From Anaerolineaceae bacterium UBA5365 (GTDB lineage Bacteria; Chloroflexota; Anaerolineae; Anaerolineales; Anaerolineaceae): a stretch of DNA of 13,319 bases. The position numbers and the translations under genes were made by a program. The stretch is from positions 19,121 to 32,439 of the forward strand of contig DHPL01000011.1 of the NCBI GenBank assembly GCA_002407905.1. Direction: 5' to 3'. How positions within the stretch are numbered: the first letter of the stretch is position 1; each line of letters starts with the position of its first letter. Positions 6,220-13,061 of the stretch are shown piece by piece. The notes beneath the pieces were generated by a model. It was not told where the DNA came from and made no database searches. It saw only the letters and a program-made list of their open reading frames with translations.

Positions 6220-8337
6220 ATGTGCAAAACCATCGCACTCCGTACCTGGCTGAAGCGGTTTCTTTTTATTTGTCTTAATCTCATCCTTGTCCTCGTAAGT
6301 TTAGTTGGCAGCCCTGCGGGTTTAGTACAGTCCCAAGGGCTGCTCCAAATTTACTTGCCATTGATTGCCCGGCCAGCCCATATTTACCTTCCCCTGATCA
6401 TGAAAAACGAACCCCGGCCAGAGCCGCCGGTTTTAGAGCCGATTGGGCCGTTTGGCGGTACTTTCACTGCCGTGGCCAGCGACCCGCTGAACCCTCTGCG
6501 GGCCTACGCCGGGTCATTTACCAATGGTATTTTGCGCACGGACGACGCGGGCGATAGCTGGGCTTACGTGAACAACGGCCTGCCCTTGCTCAGCATTCAA
6601 AGCCTGGCGGTAGACCCGCGCCAAGCCGGCCGCGTGTACGCCGGCAGCTATGGTAAAGGTATATTCCGCAGCGATGATTATGGGATGAACTGGCGGGGAG
6701 TGAACTCTGGCGGCCTGGGGGACAAGATCATCTACGATATCGAGATCGACCCGCGGAACAACAACATTGTCTACGCTACCAGCAGGGCGGAACATTCGAT
6801 AACTGGGTACCTCTACAAAAGCACGAGCGGCGGACAATCCTGGAGCCTGATCCAGAGCCTGGCGGATGATTATTCCTACGATATCGATATCGCTCCCTGG
6901 GATAGCAAGATACTCTTCATTGCCTACCACAACCGTACTGGCTACATGCGCAGCACGGATGGCGGCCAAAGCTTCCAGCTGATCAACGCCAACCTGAGTA
7001 TGCCTGAACCCTGGCAGCTTGCTTTGGACCCCTTGCAGCCGGGCCTGGTGTATGGCGGGCATAAGGAAGACCGGTTTTTGGAACACTCGGCCTATGTTTC
7101 GTACAACAGCGGCGCGCTCTGGCAGCGCAGCCCGATCGATACCCAGGTCAAGGCATTGGACCTGGCCAGCCAGGATGCGCCTTACATGCGCGTATTGGCT
7201 GGCACCTTCAATAATGGGGTGTACATCAGTGATGACCGCGGCAACCGCTGGACGCAACGCGGCCTGACCGGGATGTGGGTCAATGATTTGGCCGTTGCGG
7301 AAGGGAGCCCGCAGGTGTGGTATGCCGCGGAACAGAACCGGGGCATCTTTAAATCTGAGGATTACGGTGGCAGCTGGCTGGGCAGCCAGGCGCTGCGTAA
7401 TACAGTCATCAGCGGGGTGGTCCAGCTTAAAGATGGACGCCTGGTGGCGGCGGTTTTTGGCCAGGGTGTTTTGCAAAGCCAGGATGGGGGCAAAACCTGG
7501 GAAAACTTTTTTGGTGAAACAGTGCCAAATACAGTGCTGAGTTTGTACGGGGAAAGCGGTGAAATTTACGCCAGCACTCTGGAAGGTGTTTATCAATTGG
7601 ATGAAAGAACCAGGTACCTTCTGCCTGCAGCTTCAACGGCGGCTTTGCCGGAAGAAGCCAGCCTGGAAACCGCTCGGAATTATGCCATCGCACCGGAGAG
7701 CCTGGCGCTTGAGCTGGAGAAGGGTGCCGAGGGACTGCGCAAACTTAGCCGGCCGCTCCAGGATTTTGCTCATTTTGTACGATCCGGGGAGATGCTCTAC
7801 GCGGGCAGCCTGAGCGATGGCGTCTGGCGCTTTGATGGACAGGAATGGCTGCAGTTTGGCGCCGCGGGTAAAACAGTAACCGCTCTGGCAATTGACCCAT
7901 TGGGTACTGTAACGGCTGGAACTTGCGATCACGAAACTTGCACCGTCCTGCGCTTAACGAATAGTTCCGATCTTGACATGGGCACAGGCCTCCAAGGGGA
8001 ACATGTGAATGCCCTTCTGCAAAATCAGGGCTCCTTGCTGGCAGGAACGGCAAGCGGAGTTTACCGTTGGAACGAAACCGGCGCAGTTTGGCAGGCGTTT
8101 GCCCTCGATGGCAGAGCTGTTTTTGCCCTGGCTGAGGATGAGGGGAATCCCTGCAGCTTGGCAGCAGGCGGCAAAGCGGAGGTCTATCTCAGCCAGGATT
8201 GCGGGGCCATGTGGGAAGCTGTGAGCTCCCCGGACCCTAATGCCCTCTTTAGTACCTTATCCTATGGTTTCGACCGGATTTTGGCAGGGACGAAAGGCCA
8301 GGGCCTTTACCAAATCATTACAAGTGCTTTGAACTAA
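6220..8337 (+). CDS. Exported Asp-box (BNR/sortilin-like) beta-propeller protein with tandem YLPLI tag
   Basis: The 705-residue protein has a basic N-terminus and a hydrophobic stretch (about 13-30) typical of a signal peptide or membrane anchor. Next come two copies of IYLPLI (44-49 and 55-60), a tag I associate with Chloroflexota exported proteins. The rest repeats a blade pattern, 'VYAGS..GIFRSDD.G..W', with Asp-box motifs near residues 107-114, 151-158, 201-208, 245-252, 338-344, 379-386, 420-427 and 658-665. This resembles the Ycf48/sortilin/BNR propeller folds. A helix-prone, repeat-free segment (about 465-512) splits a regular N-terminal propeller from a looser C-terminal half. No catalytic motif of sialidases or other glycoside hydrolases is evident, so the role is probably binding or scaffolding at the cell surface. 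The ATG at 6220 is preceded by AGGAAG with a short spacer. Confidence 0.88.
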   Translation: MCKTIALRTWLKRFLFICLNLILVLVSLVGSPAGLVQSQGLLQIYLPLIARPAHIYLPLIMKNEPRPEPPVLEPIGPFGGTFTAVASDPLNPLRAYAGSFTNGILRTDDAGDSWAYVNNGLPLLSIQSLAVDPRQAGRVYAGSYGKGIFRSDDYGMNWRGVNSGGLGDKIIYDIEIDPRNNNIVYATSRAEHSITGYLYKSTSGGQSWSLIQSLADDYSYDIDIAPWDSKILFIAYHNRTGYMRSTDGGQSFQLINANLSMPEPWQLALDPLQPGLVYGGHKEDRFLEHSAYVSYNSGALWQRSPIDTQVKALDLASQDAPYMRVLAGTFNNGVYISDDRGNRWTQRGLTGMWVNDLAVAEGSPQVWYAAEQNRGIFKSEDYGGSWLGSQALRNTVISGVVQLKDGRLVAAVFGQGVLQSQDGGKTWENFFGETVPNTVLSLYGESGEIYASTLEGVYQLDERTRYLLPAASTAALPEEASLETARNYAIAPESLALELEKGAEGLRKLSRPLQDFAHFVRSGEMLYAGSLSDGVWRFDGQEWLQFGAAGKTVTALAIDPLGTVTAGTCDHETCTVLRLTNSSDLDMGTGLQGEHVNALLQNQGSLLAGTASGVYRWNETGAVWQAFALDGRAVFALAEDEGNPCSLAAGGKAEVYLSQDCGAMWEAVSSPDPNALFSTLSYGFDRILAGTKGQGLYQIITSALN

Positions 8338-8369
8338 AATTCCCTCAGGTAGAATAAATCAGGTAAAAA

Positions 8370-9752
8370 ATGCTGATTGTTCTGTCTGACCTTCATTTCG
8401 CTGAATCCAAGTCTTTCGCGCTTGGGCATCTTGATTTTAATAACAACCTTCCACCGGTAGTCTACAAGGCTTTTTTCCGCGAGATCGCCGATATGATCCG
8501 CCAGGATCATATCGAAACCGTGCACATCGCCTTGGCTGGCGATATCTTTGAGATCAACCGCACACCGATGTGGTTTAAGGACTCGCTGCGTCCTTACGTC
8601 AATAATCAGGAAGTAATTCCGGATAGCCCCCTGGAAACACGGGTTTTGGAAATCTTGGAGGCCATCGCGGCGGATGACAGGGTGGGCGAAACCCTGCGCA
8701 TTTTCCGTACGCTAGGCGAGTTGTTCGGAAGGCCTGTGGTTTTGCATTACATTCCAGGTAACCACGACCGGCTGCTGAATGCCAGCCCGGCCATACGGAT
8801 TAAGGTGCGGGAGCTGTTAGGCCAGGAGAAAAGCGGCGAACCCTTTGAGCACCAGTACCTGCATTACGCTCAGGGCAAAGCCATGGTCTTTGTCCGCCAT
8901 GGCCATGAGTACGATTCCAGCAATTTTGGCGAAAACCTGATCTTTCGTTCCGAAATTCCTACCCGCATTGACCCGGAAATTTATGATCGAGCAGTTTTGG
9001 GAGATATCATGTCGCTCGAAGTGGCAGCCAAACTGCTTTATCTCTTCAAACGCTATTACACAGCGGAGACGATCCTTTCGATCGAACAGCTGATCACGAT
9101 TTACGAACGCCTGAACGAGTTCGATAATGTACGCCCTGCGCAGGCACTCCTGAATTTCCTCTTCTCTACGCCAGGCATGACCCATAAAGAGGTCTGGCGG
9201 TTTATTGAACCGATCTTTATCCGCGCACTGGATGAGATTGCGCTGAATGAGAACTTGCGCGGCGACCTGATTAAATTCGGCGGAATGGTGGGCTTCGCGG
9301 CGTGGATGCTGAAATCGTTGTTCAAGCTGCGCCCATGGCGTTGGGGCCTGCCGTATTGGGCCATGAAAACCTTTATCATCCCCGCCAATTCCAAGACTGT
9401 TTTAGCTCCGCCATTGAAATACGTGCTCAAGGAAGAAATGCTGCAAGACCGCGATAGTACTCTACGCTGCATCGTCACCGGGCACACGCACGATGCGCGG
9501 GTAGAACTGCTGGACCTGGATTACAACGACCGGGAGATCTATTACATCAACTCCGGTACCTTCAGAAATGTGATCACCGCTACACCGAATATGACCGAAT
9601 TCGGAAAATTGCGCTCCAAGAGCCGGGTGCTCATCTTTGAGCCCGGTGAACGGAACCCGGACTACATGCGCGAGACTGGCTGGTCCTTCGACTTCCAGGC
9701 AAAATTCAGTTTTGGTGCCAAGCCCTTGGAAGAATCACCCTTAGGCAATTGA
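8370..9752 (+). CDS. Calcineurin-like metallophosphoesterase with large central insertion
   Basis: The 460-residue protein has the complete dinuclear-metal site of the calcineurin-like phosphoesterases: SDLH (D7, H9), AGDIFE (D58), GNHD (N131, H132, D133), RHGHEYD (H177, H179) and GHTHD (H372, H374). Between the last two motifs lies about 190 residues of mostly helical sequence. It contains a glycine/hydrophobic patch, near 303-320, that could touch a membrane. There is no signal peptide, so it is cytosolic or peripheral. The insertion makes it much longer than LpxH (about 240 residues), and the substrate cannot be assigned. The ATG follows a modest AGG (8361-8363). The gene sits 32 bases after the propeller gene with no terminator between them, so co-transcription is plausible. 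Confidence 0.88.
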   Translation: MLIVLSDLHFAESKSFALGHLDFNNNLPPVVYKAFFREIADMIRQDHIETVHIALAGDIFEINRTPMWFKDSLRPYVNNQEVIPDSPLETRVLEILEAIAADDRVGETLRIFRTLGELFGRPVVLHYIPGNHDRLLNASPAIRIKVRELLGQEKSGEPFEHQYLHYAQGKAMVFVRHGHEYDSSNFGENLIFRSEIPTRIDPEIYDRAVLGDIMSLEVAAKLLYLFKRYYTAETILSIEQLITIYERLNEFDNVRPAQALLNFLFSTPGMTHKEVWRFIEPIFIRALDEIALNENLRGDLIKFGGMVGFAAWMLKSLFKLRPWRWGLPYWAMKTFIIPANSKTVLAPPLKYVLKEEMLQDRDSTLRCIVTGHTHDARVELLDLDYNDREIYYINSGTFRNVITATPNMTEFGKLRSKSRVLIFEPGERNPDYMRETGWSFDFQAKFSFGAKPLEESPLGN

Positions 9753-9782
9753 TTATCGCTGCACAGAGGCAGAGGAGGAGTA

Positions 9783-10127
9783 ATGCAGTACCAGGTAAAA
9801 CTCACCGTTTTGCGCAGGGAACTTTATCAGGATCTGATGGATGAATATATTGCCCGGCCCAACGCCGGAAAGTGTTCCCGTTTTGAGGATGGCCAGGAAT
9901 TCCTGATCGACCGCAAGGCGTTTGGCAGGGCTTTGGATGGGCAGTTTTGTGCTGAAGCATGGGACTGCCTTAGCCGGTACATCTACGCAGGTTTGCAGGG
10001 CGGGGCTTTCATGCGGGGCTGGACCAAAGATGAGAAAGTGATGATCACCTGCTGTAATGATGGGGTTCGCCCCGTGATTTTTAAGCTGGAGCGCATCGAT
10101 CTGCCTGATGAAGTGGAAACGTCTTAG
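9783..10127 (+). CDS. TIGR04076 family protein (unknown function)
   Basis: This 114-residue protein matches my recollection of the TIGR04076 family: an N-terminal 'KLTVLRRELYQDL' strand-helix, 'FEDGQEFLID' near 35-44, 'FCAEAWDCL...Y' near 57-67, and a C-terminal 'MITCCNDGVRPVIFKLERID'. Cysteines at 31, 57, 62, 84 and 85 suggest metal or FeS binding, but no cluster motif is certain. The family has no established function that I know of and is frequent in anaerobes. The ribosome binding site is strong (AGGAGGAG, 9773-9780), unlike that of its upstream neighbour 30 bases away. A terminator follows directly, so this is the last gene of its transcript. Confidence 0.8.
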   Translation: MQYQVKLTVLRRELYQDLMDEYIARPNAGKCSRFEDGQEFLIDRKAFGRALDGQFCAEAWDCLSRYIYAGLQGGAFMRGWTKDEKVMITCCNDGVRPVIFKLERIDLPDEVETS

Positions 10128-10148
10128 GCAATATCAGCAATGGAGAAT

Positions 10149-10176
10149 AAAACAGGCGCCTATGGGCGCCTGTTTT
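10149..10176. terminator. Bidirectional terminator between convergent operons
   Basis: A perfect 12-bp palindromic stem, AAAACAGGCGCC (10149-10160) with GGCGCCTGTTTT (10165-10176), closes the loop TATG. It presents a T run to transcripts from either side. It lies 21 bases after the TIGR04076 gene and 12 bases after the end of the minus-strand polyferredoxin gene, so it can serve both. Confidence 0.9.
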
Positions 10177-10188
10177 GTCTGTGAACAC

Positions 10189-11175
10189 TTATTTGTTTTT
10201 GGGCGGGCGGCCGATTTTTTCAGGGGCGAGCAGTATGGGCTTGAGTGCGGCAAGAAGATCCGCGCGGCGCAGGGCGCGCTTGCGGTCTACTTCAACCATG
10301 GCTGCTTTTTCATCACCCAGCTTGCGCAGCACTTCGATCCAAACCGCACTGGAGACCGGCGTGTGGTTCACCCGCCAGCGTTCCACTTTGATCGCCAGCT
10401 CTTCCGGATTTGTGAGGCGTTCGAGGCTGCGTTTCACCGTCACACCCTGCGATTCAAACTCGAATTCTTCTTCCGAGTATTCTGGTTTGATGGGGCAGAT
10501 GTTCATACAGGCCCCGCATTTGATACAGTAGTAATCTGCCAGTTTCAAATCGCTGTCCTGGATGTGCAGTGCACGGGTGGGGCAGATATCGGCACAGGCC
10601 AGGCAGCCTTCCACGCAGCGTTCGCGGTGAAGCTCCACGGAGCCGGTCCAGGGCTGGTAGACCCTGAAAGCGCCCTCGCTGGCGATTTCACACTGACGGC
10701 AATGGATACAATTGGCAAAGTCCACGCGCATGGTTTCGCGTTTTTCATCGTAGCTGATCACGTTGGCCGAGCAGTTGTGGATGACGAAATCTTTCTTGCT
10801 GAAATCGAAAGCTTCTTTCTTAAAGACGGTCCTGGCGATCAGTTCCGGGAAGGCTTCATAGACCTGCACCGGGATTTCAGGCTTGCCATTCACGGTCATC
10901 TTAATGGCGTGGGTGGGGCACATCACCACGCAGATGCCGCAATTCACGCATTTTTTCTCGTCCACATCCACGGCAGCCCTGCGGACCATACGGCCGTCTT
11001 CCAGAACAGCGGGTACATGGGTGAGGGCGCCCTTGGGGCAGGCAGTCGGGCAGATTTGGCAGCCCGTGCACTTGTCAAAATCCCACTCAAGGACATAGTT
11101 GCGCGTGACCATCCCACGCTTGATGCCCATATTCTTATCGTTGTGATACTTCTGTGCGACGCCTCGTTGGCTCAT
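10189..11175 (-). CDS. Polyferredoxin with five cysteine motifs
   Basis: The 328-residue protein should carry electrons through several FeS clusters. Motif I is C36/C39/C42/C46 and motif II is C76/C79/C82/C86; both are canonical CxxCxxCxxxC. Motif III has only C156/C159/C162, with Ser where the fourth Cys would be. Motif IV is C187/C191/C194/C198 with CxxxC spacing, and motif V is C217/C220/C223/C227. A lone C135 lies before motif III. The layout recalls FwdF-type polyferredoxins. The C-terminal 90 residues are charged and cysteine-free. The ATG at 11175 has AGGAG five bases upstream, which overlaps the stop of the preceding gene. A TTG one codon earlier is less likely. It is the last gene of the redox operon and presumably passes electrons between the flavoprotein subunit and a partner enzyme. 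Confidence 0.9.
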   Translation of the reverse strand: MSQRGVAQKYHNDKNMGIKRGMVTRNYVLEWDFDKCTGCQICPTACPKGALTHVPAVLEDGRMVRRAAVDVDEKKCVNCGICVVMCPTHAIKMTVNGKPEIPVQVYEAFPELIARTVFKKEAFDFSKKDFVIHNCSANVISYDEKRETMRVDFANCIHCRQCEIASEGAFRVYQPWTGSVELHRERCVEGCLACADICPTRALHIQDSDLKLADYYCIKCGACMNICPIKPEYSEEEFEFESQGVTVKRSLERLTNPEELAIKVERWRVNHTPVSSAVWIEVLRKLGDEKAAMVEVDRKRALRRADLLAALKPILLAPEKIGRPPKNK

Positions 11176-11183
11176 CAAAACTC

Positions 11184-12041
11184 CTAAACATCGGCCGGTA
11201 ATGCCTGCAATTCCGCCAGGCTAAAGACCGGACCGTCTTTACAAATGTATTTGGGGCCAATATTGCAGCGGCCGCACTTGCCAATACCGCACTTCATGCG
11301 TTTTTCCATCGAAGTGAACACATCCTCGGGCGGAAAACCGATTTCCACCAGCGCCGGAAGGGTGTAGCGGGTCATGATCGGCGGGCCGCAAACGACCGCC
11401 ACAGCATTCTCCGGGTTGGGGGATACTTGCTTGACCACATCCGGCACGTAGCCTACGTGGTGGGCCCAACCGGCTTCGGCAACATCAATGGCCTGATGTA
11501 CTTCCATGTCGTGCATCTCGTGCCAGGACTCCAGCTCAGGCTTGTACATGCACATGCCTGAATTACGGGTGCCGTAAACTACAACAATTTCGCCGTAATC
11601 CTGGCGTAATTGGGGGTGCTGCACATGCTTGATCAGGGAGAAAAGGGTGGTGAAGGCACAGCCGCCGCCGATGATCACCAGATTTTTGCCCTTCCAGGCT
11701 TCAATCGGGAAACCGTTACCCAGAGGGCCGCGCATCCCAACGCTGTCGCCGGGCTGGAGTTTGTGCAGGGCCTGGGTTACGGTGCCCAGCCTCTGGATGG
11801 TAAAGCGCACAAAATCGCCTTCCCAGGCAGCATTGGCCACGCCCAGGGCGCTCTCGCCCTTGCCGAAGACAGAGAGCGTGCAGAACTGCCCAGGGACAAA
11901 GCTATCGAAGAAGCGCTGGTGATCAGCCTTATTTTCAAAGCCAAGTTCAAGGGTGCGTAAGGTTCCATCCGCCGATTCAGCGTAACTGCGCAAAACGCGC
12001 ATGGGCATGGGAATGTAGGGGTTGGACTGACTAACCAGCAT
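11184..12041 (-). CDS. FAD/NAD(P)-binding 2Fe-2S subunit, AsrB/HydG-like
   Basis: This is the 285-residue electron-transfer subunit of the ferredoxin-NADP reductase superfamily found in sulfhydrogenases (gamma subunit) and anaerobic sulfite reductase (AsrB). The N-terminal FAD barrel (about 10-110) contains GQFCTLSVFG and 'RLGTVTQAL...GDSVGMRGPLGNGFP'. The nucleotide-binding domain starts at LVIIGGGCAF (121-130) and includes VYGTRN and AVVCGPPIM. The C-terminus binds a 2Fe-2S cluster through C251, C256, C259 and C267 in 'KCGIGKCGRC...YICKDGP'. It likely exchanges electrons with NADH or NADPH. The ATG at 12041 has GGAGGT five bases upstream and overlaps the previous gene by 11 bases. An in-frame start at 12119 lies inside that gene and lacks family similarity. 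Confidence 0.92.
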   Translation of the reverse strand: MLVSQSNPYIPMPMRVLRSYAESADGTLRTLELGFENKADHQRFFDSFVPGQFCTLSVFGKGESALGVANAAWEGDFVRFTIQRLGTVTQALHKLQPGDSVGMRGPLGNGFPIEAWKGKNLVIIGGGCAFTTLFSLIKHVQHPQLRQDYGEIVVVYGTRNSGMCMYKPELESWHEMHDMEVHQAIDVAEAGWAHHVGYVPDVVKQVSPNPENAVAVVCGPPIMTRYTLPALVEIGFPPEDVFTSMEKRMKCGIGKCGRCNIGPKYICKDGPVFSLAELQALPADV

Positions 12042-13053
12042 GAGCCACCTCCAGGGGAAGATCAGCTGCCTTGCGCACGATGGCGCGGATATCGATGCCC
12101 ACCGGGCAATAGCGGACACAGCGCCCGCAGCCGGTACACCCGATCTGATCCGCGTGGTCCAGCCAATAGCTGAACTTATGCATCACCCGCTGACGGGTGC
12201 GCTCGCGTTTGGTTGGGCGGGGGTTGTGGCCGGAGGTTTCATGGGAGTAAACCCGGAACATGCAGGTATCCCAATTGCGGACCCTTTCAGAGCGTTGAAC
12301 TTCATCTACGATGTCGAAACAGAAACAGGTTGGGCAGAGGAAGGTGCAAATACCGCAGCCAAGGCAGGCTGCTGAAACCTCGCTCCAGAAAGCCGAATTA
12401 AAGTTGGCGTCCAGTTCGGCCTTGACTTCAGCGGTTTTGAACGGGGCAGGCATGGACTCTGCGGCCTGTTTTTGAATCGCCTGGGCCTCGCTCTCCTGCT
12501 GCGGGCTGGCTTTGGGCAAGCCCTCAAGCAGGCCTTCGGCCTTAGGGTCATTGAGCTGGAGGTAATAGGCATCGCCCAGGTCAGTGAGGGTCACTTCCTG
12601 ACCCAGCGTGCTGAATGGGCCGCTTTCCACACTGTTGCAAAAACAGGACGCGCAGGGCTGGTTGCAACCCAGGCCGAAAACCAGGGTGTTATCGCGGCGC
12701 TGGCGCCAGTAAGGGTCGTTGTAATCTTCAGCTTCAAAAACCGTATCCAGCAAGGCCACGGCCTGGGCATCGCAGGGGCGCATGCCAAAGGCCACGCGCT
12801 TCTCATCCGCCAGAGCGGCCATCTCGGCCCTGCCATTGGGGCGGTAGCTCATGAGCGTCTCACTCATCGGCAGGAAGAGCGCTTTGGGCGGAACGCGGGT
12901 GTTGTGCGCGTCATCGAGCGCGAGTTCCTCGTTAGCCGTCAGCGCTTCAAATTGGGTGTATTCGCCCCGTTTTACGGGTGCTAACACCTGATACTCAGTG
13001 CCAAGAGCGGTGAGGAAATTGGATAGATTTTTCTTTTCGAGGATGTAGGCCAT
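12031..13053 (-). CDS. FeS electron-transfer subunit, AsrA / sulfhydrogenase beta-like
   Basis: The 340-residue protein resembles AsrA of anaerobic sulfite reductase and HydB of archaeal sulfhydrogenase. The N-terminal domain carries 'VAFGMRPCDAQAVALLDTVF' (87-106) and the cysteine group C130/C134/C137/C139, followed by SVESGPF. Two ferredoxin motifs follow: C230/C233/C236/C240, with extra C243 and C245 (PTCFC), and C306/C309/C312/C316. C264 lies between them. The stretch near 180-205 is Gln/Glu/Ala-rich and looks like a linker. The ribosome binding site, AGGAG, sits five bases before the ATG. The protein should link the flavoprotein encoded next to it to a catalytic subunit. AsrA and HydB cannot be separated here because no sulfite reductase or hydrogenase gene is visible. 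Confidence 0.88.
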   Translation of the reverse strand: MAYILEKKNLSNFLTALGTEYQVLAPVKRGEYTQFEALTANEELALDDAHNTRVPPKALFLPMSETLMSYRPNGRAEMAALADEKRVAFGMRPCDAQAVALLDTVFEAEDYNDPYWRQRRDNTLVFGLGCNQPCASCFCNSVESGPFSTLGQEVTLTDLGDAYYLQLNDPKAEGLLEGLPKASPQQESEAQAIQKQAAESMPAPFKTAEVKAELDANFNSAFWSEVSAACLGCGICTFLCPTCFCFDIVDEVQRSERVRNWDTCMFRVYSHETSGHNPRPTKRERTRQRVMHKFSYWLDHADQIGCTGCGRCVRYCPVGIDIRAIVRKAADLPLEVAHAG

Positions 13054-13061
13054 TTTCTCTC

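Noticed and set aside
6514..7596. Minus-strand open frame of 360 codons inside the propeller gene
   Set aside because: The plus strand has the signal peptide and regular Asp-box repeats; the minus frame has no family features.
8329..8355. Possible promoter (TTGAAC and TAGAAT) before the metallophosphoesterase gene
   Set aside because: The spacing is 15 bases, and the predicted start would fall on the ribosome binding site.
8370..9752. Assignment of the phosphoesterase as LpxH (UDP-diacylglucosamine hydrolase)
   Set aside because: The protein is almost twice the LpxH length with a large insertion, and Chloroflexota generally do not make lipid A.
10108..11187. Plus-strand open frame of 359 codons opposite the polyferredoxin
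   Set aside because: It is His/Phe-rich antisense of the cysteine-motif gene. It begins inside the TIGR04076 gene and would cross the terminator hairpin.
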